Positions 5,843 to 13,456 of a DNA stretch of 31,807 nucleotides are shown here, piece by piece; the first letter of the stretch is position 1; the number at the start of each line of letters is the position of its first letter. Under the pieces are notes generated by a model, which saw only the letters and a list, made by a program, of their open reading frames with translations, had not been told where the DNA came from and made no database searches. The DNA is from a virus. A program made the translations under genes and the position numbers. The stretch spans positions 1 to 31,807 of IMG/VR virus record IMGVR_UViG_3300032307_000134. The stretch is one strand, 5' to 3'.

Positions 5843-6220
5843 ATGAACATACTAGAATACCGCTCCGCCCTCGCGCACTTTGAACAAGTGACACGGCAAT
5901 ATATTGAACAGTCAAACGATGATAGTAAGATAGTAGAGTTATTTCGCTTCTTTGTTTGGGATGCGTTTAAAGTTGACCCTATGTTTAAAACAGACGGTAA
6001 AGACACAATCAGACGGTCAGAGGCAAAGCATTGCCTTCGCGCTATGTTGGCGAATTATACTAATCTAAGTAAAAATACAATAGGCAAGATGACTTGTGTT
6101 AAAGACCATTCGGCAGTTAGCACATCTATTCAAAGGCATTACCAGTTGCTAAGTTCGGAAGCTTATGCAGCTAAAGCGGAAATAGTAGAAAATAAAGTAA
6201 AGAACTACATAAACAATTAA
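5843..6220 (+). CDS. DnaA domain IV-like DNA-binding protein, copy A
   Basis: I start this at the ATG at 5843; an upstream GTG at 5816 lies inside the PP-loop gene. The 125 residues contain DAFKVDP at 40-46, a region with two Arg before a long helix, then NTIGKMTCVKDHSAVSTSI (IG at 80-81, KDHSAV at 87-92). This matches the DnaA C-terminal duplex-DNA-binding domain: a helix, the IG turn, and a loop ending DH-S/T-x-V before the recognition helix. There is no ATPase domain. Sequence-specific binding at an origin or operator is inferred. The following gene is a diverged second copy, 3 bp downstream. Confidence 0.65.
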   Translation: MNILEYRSALAHFEQVTRQYIEQSNDDSKIVELFRFFVWDAFKVDPMFKTDGKDTIRRSEAKHCLRAMLANYTNLSKNTIGKMTCVKDHSAVSTSIQRHYQLLSSEAYAAKAEIVENKVKNYINN

Positions 6221-6223
6221 TAC

Positions 6224-6658
6224 ATGAATGACCATGATAAAATAAGAAAGGCAATGATAGCTTTAAGGCAATCATATGAATTACTTGCAGAACTATTGCC
6301 TAAAGAAAAAGGGGCGGAAGTAAAGCCAGTACTTGATAACGACGAAACTGTTAATAAAATTAGGCAAATAGTAACTGATGTATTTTCAGTTGACCCACTA
6401 ATTAAAAGCCGAAAAGAAGATGTAGTTATTACCCGTCATGCTTACCGCTTCCTGCTTAGATTTATTACTAATAAAACCTACAAATCAATCGGAGTGCTAA
6501 CAAACGATATAGATCATCATGGCGTTATCAATAGTGTTAACATATGCAAACAGATGATGGAAAACTATCCGTGGTATATGAGATTAATGCATGAATGCAA
6601 GAAAAGATTGAAAACTGAAATAGAATTAGCTGAAAAAGAAAAAGGAATCAACTTTTAA
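6224..6658 (+). CDS. DnaA domain IV-like DNA-binding protein, copy B
   Basis: The 144-residue product has DVFSVDPLIKSRKEDVVITR around 52-71, then YKSIGVLTNDIDHHGVINSV (IG at 89-90, DHHGV at 97-101). The basic SRKEDVVITR segment and the IG...DH-x-x-V arrangement closely follow DnaA domain IV. It shares the D-x-F-x-VDP block and the DH motif with the gene before it, so the two are probably an ancient tandem duplication. The N-terminal 40 residues are helical and could mediate dimer formation. A role in phage origin recognition or in titrating host DnaA is inferred. Confidence 0.65.
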   Translation: MNDHDKIRKAMIALRQSYELLAELLPKEKGAEVKPVLDNDETVNKIRQIVTDVFSVDPLIKSRKEDVVITRHAYRFLLRFITNKTYKSIGVLTNDIDHHGVINSVNICKQMMENYPWYMRLMHECKKRLKTEIELAEKEKGINF

Positions 6659-6672
6659 CATATACTTACTAA

Positions 6673-6834
6673 ATGAATCAAAACAAACCCCTCCGCGCCT
6701 GGCGATTATTACAGCGCATCAATCCGATGATACGCAAAGTTGATAAGCGTATTTACAAGTATGGCCTGATTAAAGACATAAAGCGGTTGGATGATTTGTT
6801 TAAAAGGAGAGAGATAATCAGAAAATTTTTGTAG
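6673..6834 (+). CDS. Small basic protein, 53 aa
   Basis: The frame starts MNQNKPLRAWRLLQRINPMI and continues with RKVDKRIYKY and DIKRLDDLFKRRE to a TAG at 6832-6834. About a third of its residues are Lys or Arg and it is likely all helical, suggesting nucleic-acid binding; no family is recognised. It starts 14 bp after the DnaA-like copy B. Its stop codon lies within the TAGATTTG promoter box of the next transcription unit. Confidence 0.55.
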   Translation: MNQNKPLRAWRLLQRINPMIRKVDKRIYKYGLIKDIKRLDDLFKRREIIRKFL

Positions 6835-6839
6835 ATTTG
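6832..6839 (+). promoter_or_regulatory. Promoter -7 box TAGATTTG
   Basis: TAGATTTG matches TAnnTTTG exactly. No good -33 TTTG lies 19-21 bp upstream. With the usual short distance to the start site, transcription would begin at or near the first hairpin (6845). It would therefore drive the structured RNA candidate and, by read-through, the helicase gene at 6934. Confidence 0.5.
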
Positions 6840-6844
6840 TAACC

Positions 6845-6928
6845 GATGCGTAGCGGCATCATTAGAAACTTTTTGACCCCAAAGAATTGGAGTGCGCCCG
6901 CTACCGCCTCTAATTCCGAGGGGTTTTT
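6845..6928 (+). ncRNA. Structured small RNA or leader with two complementary loops
   Basis: Hairpin 1: GATGC (6845-6849) and GCATC (6856-6860) close the hexaloop GTAGCG (6850-6855). Hairpin 2: CCCC (6877-6880)/GGGG (6920-6923), a 3x3 internal loop, then a 9-bp helix 6884-6892/6908-6916, closing a 15-nt loop that contains CGCTAC (6899-6904). TTTTT follows at 6924-6928. The two loops are exactly complementary over 6 bases, so a kissing-loop fold is possible. Hairpin 2 with its T-tract looks like an intrinsic terminator. The element sits between a TAnnTTTG box and the helicase ATG, 5 bp after the T-tract. It may be a free RNA of about 84 nt or a leader controlling read-through. It does not match any RNA family I know. 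Confidence 0.5.
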
Positions 6929-6933
6929 AAATT

Positions 6934-8460
6934 ATGGTTTTAAGAGAATACCAACAAAAATTGACACATAATTTAGCCGTCAAATTATCGCAAGGTAAAC
7001 GAAAGATTATTGCGCAACTTGCAACTGGCGGCGGCAAAACAATTTCCTTTTCTGCCATTGCTAAAAGATTTACGGACAAATCAAAAAAGTCTGTATTGAT
7101 TTTAGTACATAGAAAAGAACTACTGCAGCAAACAAGGCGAACACTTTACAAGGCTTACCAATTAGATTGTCAAATTATTATTGCAGGAATGAAGCACGTT
7201 CCTTCTGCAGATGTTTACGTTGGTATGGTTGAAACGGTTAACCGTAGAATTGACAGACTGCATAACGTAGGGTTGGTAATTATTGACGAATGTCATATTG
7301 CTAATTTTAACAAAATACACGAACATTTTAAAGATGCTTTTTTTATTGGATTTACCGCTACTCCTTTGGCAGCATCAAAAGAAAAGCCCTTAAATCAATT
7401 TTATGATGATATTGTATGCGGAATAGATATACCCGAACTTATCCAAATGGGTAGCCTTTGCCCTAACCAAACATTTGCCGCAAGGGATAGCGTAGATCGT
7501 TCTTCATTGAAAATGAAAGGCGGCGATTTTGATAGCGGGTTAATGGGTATTGAATTTAGCAAACAACAACATGTTAATAATACTGTTAAAATTTACAAAG
7601 AGAAAGCAGACGGAACAAAGGCAATAGTATTTAATTCAACAGTTGAACACTCTTTAAAAGTTGCAGAGGCTTTTATTGCTGCAGGTTACAACTGCATACA
7701 CTTTGATGGCATGACAGAATCAAAAGAAAGAGCGCAAGTTTTAGAATGGTTTGAGAGAACTGCAGGGGCAATCCTTTGCAACGTTGGTATAGCTACAACG
7801 GGTTTTGATGAACCGACTATTGAAACGGTTATTGTTAATCGTTCTACTATGTCAATGCCTTTATGGCTACAAATGACTGGCAGGGGCAGCAGACGGACAG
7901 ACTATAAAAAAATGTTTACTATAATTGATATGGGTGGCAATGCTATTACGCATGGGGATTGGTGCGATACAAGGGATTGGGAGCAAATATTTAGAAACCC
8001 TCCAAAGAAAGGCAAAGAGGGCGTTGCCCCTGCAAAGAATTGCCCCGAATGCGATAGCATACTTTCTGCATCTGCAACTACTTGCAAGTTTTGTGGTTTT
8101 ATATTTCCGCCACCAAAGCAAAAAGTTGAAGAAGAATTAGGGGAATTTATCCTATTTACTAAAAATATGGATGTGCTAAAAATGATTGAACACGCGAAGT
8201 TGCAAGGGCATAAAGAATATGCTTCATTTTTTGCAATAGCGAACCAGGCGGCGCAGGAACTTAAATACACAAAAACAAAATTAACCGAAGAAAGGTTTAA
8301 TTTTAGCCTCCAACTAATTTACGACAAAGCTAAAGAATGGTGCAGAAATGCGCCAACAGAAAAGGCGAAACGCTTAGATGAATGGCACAAACAAACAATT
8401 AAAAAAACTTTTATAACTGAACTTCAAAAACTATACCCAACATGGCAACCACCTCAATAA
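6934..8460 (+). CDS. Superfamily 2 DEAD/DEAH-type helicase with zinc ribbon
   Basis: The 508-residue protein has the SF2 motif set: an N-terminal LREYQQ Q-motif-like start, Walker A TGGGKT (31-36), LVHRKELLQQT (motif Ia), DECH (118-121), FTATP (140-144), an ATTGFDEP motif, and a C-terminal RecA lobe ending QMTGRGSRR (motif VI). A treble-clef-type zinc site follows, C370-x2-C373-x10-C384-x2-C387, then a helical tail. This resembles phage UvsW/RadD-like helicases that unwind branched or duplex DNA in replication or recombination. It overlaps the primase gene by 19 bp, so the two are coupled. Codon use and leader (TTTTTAAATT-ATG) are like the neighbours. Confidence 0.9.
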   Translation: MVLREYQQKLTHNLAVKLSQGKRKIIAQLATGGGKTISFSAIAKRFTDKSKKSVLILVHRKELLQQTRRTLYKAYQLDCQIIIAGMKHVPSADVYVGMVETVNRRIDRLHNVGLVIIDECHIANFNKIHEHFKDAFFIGFTATPLAASKEKPLNQFYDDIVCGIDIPELIQMGSLCPNQTFAARDSVDRSSLKMKGGDFDSGLMGIEFSKQQHVNNTVKIYKEKADGTKAIVFNSTVEHSLKVAEAFIAAGYNCIHFDGMTESKERAQVLEWFERTAGAILCNVGIATTGFDEPTIETVIVNRSTMSMPLWLQMTGRGSRRTDYKKMFTIIDMGGNAITHGDWCDTRDWEQIFRNPPKKGKEGVAPAKNCPECDSILSASATTCKFCGFIFPPPKQKVEEELGEFILFTKNMDVLKMIEHAKLQGHKEYASFFAIANQAAQELKYTKTKLTEERFNFSLQLIYDKAKEWCRNAPTEKAKRLDEWHKQTIKKTFITELQKLYPTWQPPQ

Positions 8461-10607
8461 GCATTTACGACAACATTCATCAAAGTAACGGCGGTAAAAC
8501 AATACCTATTGACATATTCCTAACCGACATAAAGGACGGCAAATGGCAGGATCAAGTGTTAAAGGTTAGAACTATCCACGACCACGACCAAAGGCAAAAT
8601 GAAAAAAAGAAAATGCCTTACGTAACTATTTCAGGTTACTTTGGTAGCGAACGCAAAGCGGATAAGCTATCAAAGCATACTGGATTTATTGGGATGGATA
8701 TTGATAACATTGGTTCTGAGTTAAATGGAACTAAAGTACTCCTATCTAAAGACCCGTACATTTACTCAATATTTATGAGCGTAAGCGGTACAGGCTTATG
8801 TGTAATATTTAAAATAGACCCCGAACGCCACAGCGATGCTTTTTTAGGCATTGCAGATTATTTGTTAAAGAACTATCAAATTGTTGTAGACCCTAGCGGC
8901 AAAGATGTTAGCCGAGCAAGGTTTGTAAGCTATGACCCAGATTTATATTTAAATGAATCTGCAGTAACATTTAAAAAGTATTTACCAAAGCCGAAGAAAA
9001 GAAAAATAGTTTCTACCATTTTTGTAAAGTCTGAGTTTGACGAAGTTGTGAATGAAATGGTAAAAAATAACGTTAGCTGCGTTGATGATTATCGGGATTG
9101 GTTAGCAATCGGTTTTGGGTTGGCAGACCATTTTGGCGAAGCGGGGCGGTCATATTATCATCAGCTTTCATCCTGCAGCGATAAGTACGAGCAATCGGTT
9201 TGCGATAGGCAGTACACGCATTGCCTTAGGCAAAATACGGGAACAGGTAAAGTAACTATTGCAACTATTTATTGGTTTGCTAAACAAGCAGGTATTAATA
9301 CTTACAGCGAGAAAACAAAAAAGATAGCTGCAGTCACTTCAACACAAAAGAAAGCGGGTTTATCTGCAGAACAAATCGCAAACAATTTAGAAAAGTTTGA
9401 GGGTATCGCAAAGCAGGAGGCGGACGATATTATACGACAAGCATTTTCATCAAACGTAAGTTTTAGCGCAAACGAAAACATAGTTGATAATATTAGAGCA
9501 TACTTAAGGCATACGCACGATTTAAAGAGAAACGTAATTACACGCAAAATTGAGGACGGCGGAAAAATATTAGAAGAGATTGATTTTAACACAATGTTTT
9601 TGGATGCAAAGGTTTTGTTTGAAGAATTGACTTTTGATTTATTTATGAAAATTATATTTTCTGCCAACACGCCGAATTATAACCCTCTTTCAGAATGGTT
9701 TGAGAATAATAAATCGGATAGTACTGGACATATTGAGCAGTTTTTTAGCGCATTTAAAACAAATGATGATATACAATACTTTGGTAAAAAATGGCTTGTT
9801 TCGCTTATTTCTTCCATACATGGCATACATAGCCCATTAATGTTAATACTTGCAGGGGAAAGGCAGGGAACGGGCAAAACAGAAGCCTTTAGGCGGATGC
9901 TTCCTGCAGAACTTAGAGCGTATTACGCCGAATCAAAGTTGGACGCAGGAAAGGATGATGAAATACTTATGACTCAAAAGTTAATTATTATGGATGACGA
10001 AATGGGCGGTAAGTCAAAAAAGGAAAGTAAGCGTCTAAAGGAACTAACATCAAAGCAAACTTTCACGTTACGTGAACCATACGGCAAAATGAACGTAGAC
10101 CTTAACAGATTAGCAGTGCTTTGCGGAACAACAAATGATCTTGAGATACTAAATGACCCGACTGGAAACCGTAGGCTTTTACCGATTCAGATTGAATCAA
10201 TAGATTTTGAAGTTTATAATTCGGTTGATAAGCGATTAATGCTTATTGAAGCATATAATTTGTGGAAAGATGGATTTAATTGGCAAGTGAATCGTGAAGA
10301 TGTGAATAGAATGCAATTAGAGCACTCAAAATTTGAGGAATACAGTAAAGAGTATGAATTAATACAAAAGTACTTTAAGGTGCCTGAATCACATTTTATT
10401 AGCGAATTTACCGCATCGGATATACAAGTAAAGATCGAACAAGCAACCGGACAAAGATTAATTTTAAAGCGTATTGGCGCAGAATTAAAGCGAATGGGCT
10501 TTAATCAAATGTTAAAAAAGGTTAACGGTAAAACAGTAAGGCTTTACGAAGTTGAAGAAATTAGCCATTTGCACGTGCCTAAAATTGAAGAACCTATGCC
10601 TTTTTAG
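8442..10607 (+). CDS. Primase-helicase, BT4734-like N terminus, PriCT_2 and VirE domains
   Basis: The 721-residue protein reads as three parts. Residues about 20-190 resemble the BT4734/VirE N-terminal primase-like domain (GFIGMDIDNI, SVSGTGLCVIFKID). About 200-290 resemble PriCT_2 (DYRDWLAIGFGLADHFGEAG). About 400-640 are the VirE-type helicase ATPase, with Walker A GERQGTGKT at 472-480, an IIMDDEMG Walker B and a GTTND sensor followed by GNRRLLPI. Such proteins prime and unwind at phage and plasmid origins. The gene ends directly at the first GTTACAGA repeat, placing the repeat cluster just downstream as a likely origin. Confidence 0.88.
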   Translation: MATTSISIYDNIHQSNGGKTIPIDIFLTDIKDGKWQDQVLKVRTIHDHDQRQNEKKKMPYVTISGYFGSERKADKLSKHTGFIGMDIDNIGSELNGTKVLLSKDPYIYSIFMSVSGTGLCVIFKIDPERHSDAFLGIADYLLKNYQIVVDPSGKDVSRARFVSYDPDLYLNESAVTFKKYLPKPKKRKIVSTIFVKSEFDEVVNEMVKNNVSCVDDYRDWLAIGFGLADHFGEAGRSYYHQLSSCSDKYEQSVCDRQYTHCLRQNTGTGKVTIATIYWFAKQAGINTYSEKTKKIAAVTSTQKKAGLSAEQIANNLEKFEGIAKQEADDIIRQAFSSNVSFSANENIVDNIRAYLRHTHDLKRNVITRKIEDGGKILEEIDFNTMFLDAKVLFEELTFDLFMKIIFSANTPNYNPLSEWFENNKSDSTGHIEQFFSAFKTNDDIQYFGKKWLVSLISSIHGIHSPLMLILAGERQGTGKTEAFRRMLPAELRAYYAESKLDAGKDDEILMTQKLIIMDDEMGGKSKKESKRLKELTSKQTFTLREPYGKMNVDLNRLAVLCGTTNDLEILNDPTGNRRLLPIQIESIDFEVYNSVDKRLMLIEAYNLWKDGFNWQVNREDVNRMQLEHSKFEEYSKEYELIQKYFKVPESHFISEFTASDIQVKIEQATGQRLILKRIGAELKRMGFNQMLKKVNGKTVRLYEVEEISHLHVPKIEEPMPF

Positions 10608-10895
10608 GTTACAGAAGTTACAGATGGTTACAGATAAAATAATATATATCTGTAACCTTTAATATGATAGACTAGTATTGATTCTTATTTAATATTATTA
10701 CTATGGTTACAGAAGTTACAGATATTTTATATAGGTTTATAGAGATTAATAATAATATACATAATACGCACATTATTATTTTATTTCTAGTATAGTTAGA
10801 AAAAACGCTTTTTATCTGTGTATCTGTAACCGATACCATGAAAGGCTTATAAACATTGAATTATTAAAAGTTACAGATATATGAAAGTTACAGAT
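10607..10895 (+). repeat. GTTACAGAT iteron-like cluster, candidate replication origin
   Basis: GTTACAGA[A/T] occurs directly at 10608, 10617, 10627, 10706, 10715, 10870 and 10887, and inverted at 10648 and 10822, with a partial inverted copy at 10814. A 19-nt double unit (10607-10625) is repeated exactly at 10705-10723. GGTTACAGATA (10626-10636) and TATCTGTAACC (10647-10657) form a perfect 11-bp inverted repeat. The section 10730-10800 between clusters is very AT-rich. Iterons plus an AT-rich unwinding zone directly after a primase-helicase gene is the usual look of an origin. The last copy lies within the first codons of the next gene. An operator array for that gene is the main alternative. 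The 273-bp gap contains no gene. Confidence 0.6.
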
Positions 10896-11240
10896 AAAAT
10901 TGAAAGCGAAGATAAAATTCACGCAGATTGTACCACTTGGGCGCATAATACGTACCCTGAATTTCGTTTAAATTGGTGGCACGTTCCAAATGGAGGAAGT
11001 AGGAGCAAAATAGAGGCACGTAAAATGAAAACGATGGGGGTAACTGCAGGAGTATGGGATTTACATTGCTTCTACAAAGGAGTGTTTAGTATAATTGAGT
11101 TTAAGACTTCAGCCGGTAATTATAGCGAACCGCAAATAAAATGGGGAAAGTGCATGAAAGTAAACGGGGCTAAACTATATTTGTGCCGATCGCTGCAGGA
11201 CTTTCAAAAAGTATTCTCCGAAATATTTAATATAAAATAA
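10881..11240 (+). CDS. VRR-NUC domain nuclease
   Basis: The 119 residues match the stand-alone VRR-NUC fold: an N-terminal Glu/His helix (EDKIHADCTTWA), HVPNGGSR at about 34-41, the GVTAGVWDLH strand with the catalytic-type Asp, then IIEFKTSAG with Glu and Lys, and a final Gln in EPQIKW. This is the PD-(D/E)XK-type metal-dependent active site. Phage VRR-NUC proteins are structure-specific nucleases of recombination or replication. The start codon is embedded in the repeat cluster (the last GTTACAGAT copy is codons 3-5), so expression may be linked to initiator binding. Confidence 0.88.
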   Translation: MKVTDKIESEDKIHADCTTWAHNTYPEFRLNWWHVPNGGSRSKIEARKMKTMGVTAGVWDLHCFYKGVFSIIEFKTSAGNYSEPQIKWGKCMKVNGAKLYLCRSLQDFQKVFSEIFNIK

Positions 11241-11246
11241 CTCAAC

Positions 11247-11294
11247 ATGAAACAATGCACCAAATGCAAACAGACAAAACATATACCCAAATAG
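11247..11294 (+). pseudogene. Truncated Cys-motif ORF (HNH/zinc-finger start remnant)
   Basis: The frame reads MKQCTKCKQTKHIPK then TAG. The start M-K-x-C-x-x-C-K-x-T-K is that of many small phage HNH or zinc-finger proteins, which run on for 60-150 residues. Here it stops after 15 codons and no continuation is seen in any frame before the sigma-like gene. It is probably a remnant of a lost gene. Confidence 0.35.
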
Positions 11295-11353
11295 AAACGT
11301 TAAATTTTTCTTAAAGTACTTATGACTAAGAAAATAGTTGTAAATTAGCAAAC

Positions 11354-11896
11354 GTGAGTGCAAACGCAATAATCAATTCCTACTATACCGCAACATGGCT
11401 AACGGATGCTTTGTCAAAGATGCACCCCGAAGATTTGAGAGAAGATTTAAAGCAAGAAGTTTTTTTAGTAGTATTAGAAAAAGGACAAGATTGGATTATT
11501 GACGCTCACGAGAAAGGTTTTTTAAAATGGTTTATCGTTCGCGTTATGCTTAACTTGATTAAGTCGGACAGTTCAAAGTTCTGGTATATGTTTAGAAACT
11601 TCGTACCGACTGATGGGCATGAAAAACTATTTAGCGGCTTTTTTGATCCTGATGAAGAACAACCACCAGAACCACCTGAGTTAAACCTTGATGAAGTATT
11701 TGGAACGACTAGAGAGGGGCTTTACGAAAGAGATATGCTTTATCACTACGTTTTTACTTTTAACTCAAATGCCCTTAAACTTTCACAAGCTACACAGATA
11801 CCATACAAAACAGTAACACGAACACTACAAATAGCAAAACAACGATGCAAGAATTACTTAATGCAGCAGCAGCCACCACAACCGCAATCTACCTAA
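11354..11896 (+). CDS. Sigma-70-like RNA polymerase factor
   Basis: The start is GTG at 11354. The 180-residue protein has a sigma region 2-like part at about 20-85 (HPEDLREDLKQEVFLVVLEK and WFIVRVMLNLIKSDSSKF), an acidic proline-rich linker (DEEQPPEPPELN), and a region 4-like helix-turn-helix at about 137-170 (LKLSQATQIPYKTVTRTLQI). This two-domain layout is that of short ECF-like sigma factors. It could direct host RNA polymerase to the phage-type promoters found at 23571, 24195 and 26480. The N-terminal domain is weakly conserved, so function is an inference. Its stop lies 52 bp inside the next gene. Confidence 0.65.
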   Translation: MSANAIINSYYTATWLTDALSKMHPEDLREDLKQEVFLVVLEKGQDWIIDAHEKGFLKWFIVRVMLNLIKSDSSKFWYMFRNFVPTDGHEKLFSGFFDPDEEQPPEPPELNLDEVFGTTREGLYERDMLYHYVFTFNSNALKLSQATQIPYKTVTRTLQIAKQRCKNYLMQQQPPQPQST

Positions 11897-12087
11897 TTGT
11901 ATTTGCAAATTGGCACAATATGCTTAGAATCAATTTTAAGCCATTTAATTGCGCTTTATGCCTTTCAGTGTGGGTTTATATTCTTTTTTATTTTTTGCCT
12001 CCATATGTGTCTCTAAATGCATTCTACGCATGTTTAGCAGGTTGTAGTGCAGCAATCATACAAAAATTACTCCAAAAATGGCAATAA
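11845..12087 (+). CDS. Small membrane protein, 80 aa
   Basis: Three hydrophobic stretches are visible: residues about 7-22 (AAATTTAIYLIVF), 36-53 (FNCALCLSVWVYILFYF) and 57-74. A Cys-x-x-Cys-x3-Trp element (CALCLSVW) opens the second. Similar small phage membrane proteins with a C-x-x-C-x-S-x-W element exist in Bacteroidetes phages, function unknown. A holin role is conceivable from size and topology, but no endolysin lies nearby. It overlaps the sigma-like gene by 52 bp and the following gene by 10 bp. Confidence 0.6.
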   Translation: MQELLNAAAATTTAIYLIVFANWHNMLRINFKPFNCALCLSVWVYILFYFLPPYVSLNAFYACLAGCSAAIIQKLLQKWQ

Positions 12088-12446
12088 CCGAACAAGATAG
12101 ACAAGTCTTAATTGCTAACGAGCATCACATGACAACGGCAAAAGATGGATGGGTGCAGCAGGTTTATGATTTAACTAAGTTGCATGAAATCTATGAGCGA
12201 AATGTTGCTCACTATCCACTAACCACATGGTGCCCATCTTGTGTTATTAATTTTATGCAAAGGTTGGGTGCTTGGTGGGATGGGGTGAAGTTGGAATCAG
12301 AACTTAGAAGATGCCCTAATGTAAGTCATGTTGAATTGTGTACTTGCAAAAATGAGTCTGAATGCGGTGTAAAAAAAGCATTAATAGAACAGCCAAGTAT
12401 CGTGGTATCTAACCAATCACAAACCAAACAGAAACGCCGCAAATGA
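12078..12446 (+). CDS. Cys-rich hypothetical protein, 122 aa
   Basis: The product has a C-P-S-C pair at about residues 52-55 (TTWCPSCVINFMQRL) and later cysteines (CPNVSHVELCTCKNESEC), suggesting zinc binding. The C terminus is basic (KQKRRK). The N-terminal half resembles small phage proteins with a HYPLTTWCPSC-like element whose function is not known. It overlaps both neighbours slightly (10 bp and 4 bp), indicating coupled translation with the glycosyltransferase cluster. Confidence 0.6.
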   Translation: MAITEQDRQVLIANEHHMTTAKDGWVQQVYDLTKLHEIYERNVAHYPLTTWCPSCVINFMQRLGAWWDGVKLESELRRCPNVSHVELCTCKNESECGVKKALIEQPSIVVSNQSQTKQKRRK

Positions 12447-13456
12447 ACATACTAGCATTATCGTCAACAACCTCAGGTGTAGGGTATCACCGTATTATAA
12501 TGCCGCTTACCTACATGATGCAGGATAAGCCAAATGATTCTGTATTAATTACTAATATCATTGACGAAGAAACACTAAGCCGTAAACATTGGGACGTGGT
12601 TGTAATGAATCGGAGTGTATCGTTTCCTGCAGAACGAATGGTTAAGCTGCGTGAGAAGTACGGTTTTAAATTAGTAGTTGATAACGATGACCATTGGGTT
12701 TTAGATCCGCATCATAATCTTGCAGACCATTACGCCGAAAGCAAAATAGCCGAACAGATTATAAGCTACATTGAAATAGCTGATATTTGTACAGTAACGC
12801 ATGAAAGATTAGCAGCTGAGGTTTACAAGCATAACAAGAATGTTTATATCTTGCCAAACGGATTGCCTTATGGCGATGGTCAATTCTCGGCGCATAAGCA
12901 ACCAAGTGAAAGAGTAAGATTGTTTTGGTCTGGTAGTGATACTCACGCTCAAGATATATCAATACTTAGAAACCCAATGAATCGCGTATGGTCCGACTTT
13001 GATTTGAGGTGCAAGGTTAAAACAGTTATGGCAGGATATAGTGAACGTTCAAAACCAGTTTGGGACGTAATGGCATCTGCTTTTACTCAAGCATTAAGGT
13101 TTGAGTCAACCATTTACCAAATGTCAATGCCTGACAGATATATGGCAGCTTATTGTGATTCGGATATATCTGTTATACCTTTACTCAATACTAGGTTTAA
13201 CTCAATGAAATCAAACCTGAAAGTATTAGAGGCTGCAACTAAACGTAATCCAGTCGTTGTTAGTATGGTTGACCCGTATTTAGATATGCCCGTTTGTTAT
13301 GTACGTACACAGCAGTATTGGTACAGATGGATAAAAGAGTTGGTAAACGATGCGGCTATGCGTGAGGAGAAAGGCAATGAGTTGTATGAGTTCTGCAATA
13401 AACATTTTAACATAAACACGATAAACAAAAAAAGATATGCCATTTACTCAAAATAG
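12443..13456 (+). CDS. GT-B-type glycosyltransferase
   Basis: The 337-residue protein begins with a Rossmann strand and GVGYHRI loop (about 12-18), has DNDDHW and a second-domain start (PNGLPYGD), and in its C-terminal part the SVIPLLNTRFNSMKSNLKVLEA motif typical of family 4/1-like glycosyltransferases, where the S-x-K-x-LEA segment binds the nucleotide-sugar phosphate. It probably transfers a sugar to a phage or host glycan, possibly DNA or a virion protein. It starts a three-gene carbohydrate cluster and overlaps the acyltransferase gene by 20 bp. Confidence 0.78.
   Translation: MNILALSSTTSGVGYHRIIMPLTYMMQDKPNDSVLITNIIDEETLSRKHWDVVVMNRSVSFPAERMVKLREKYGFKLVVDNDDHWVLDPHHNLADHYAESKIAEQIISYIEIADICTVTHERLAAEVYKHNKNVYILPNGLPYGDGQFSAHKQPSERVRLFWSGSDTHAQDISILRNPMNRVWSDFDLRCKVKTVMAGYSERSKPVWDVMASAFTQALRFESTIYQMSMPDRYMAAYCDSDISVIPLLNTRFNSMKSNLKVLEAATKRNPVVVSMVDPYLDMPVCYVRTQQYWYRWIKELVNDAAMREEKGNELYEFCNKHFNINTINKKRYAIYSK

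Noticed and set aside
7867-8270. Leftward and second-frame rightward frames inside the helicase gene
   Set aside because: They lie wholly within the helicase coding sequence with intact motifs; Cys-rich and low-complexity products indicate shadow frames.
10607-10895. CRISPR array
   Set aside because: The repeat unit is only 9 bp, in both orientations and with irregular spacing, without spacer-sized unique segments or cas genes.
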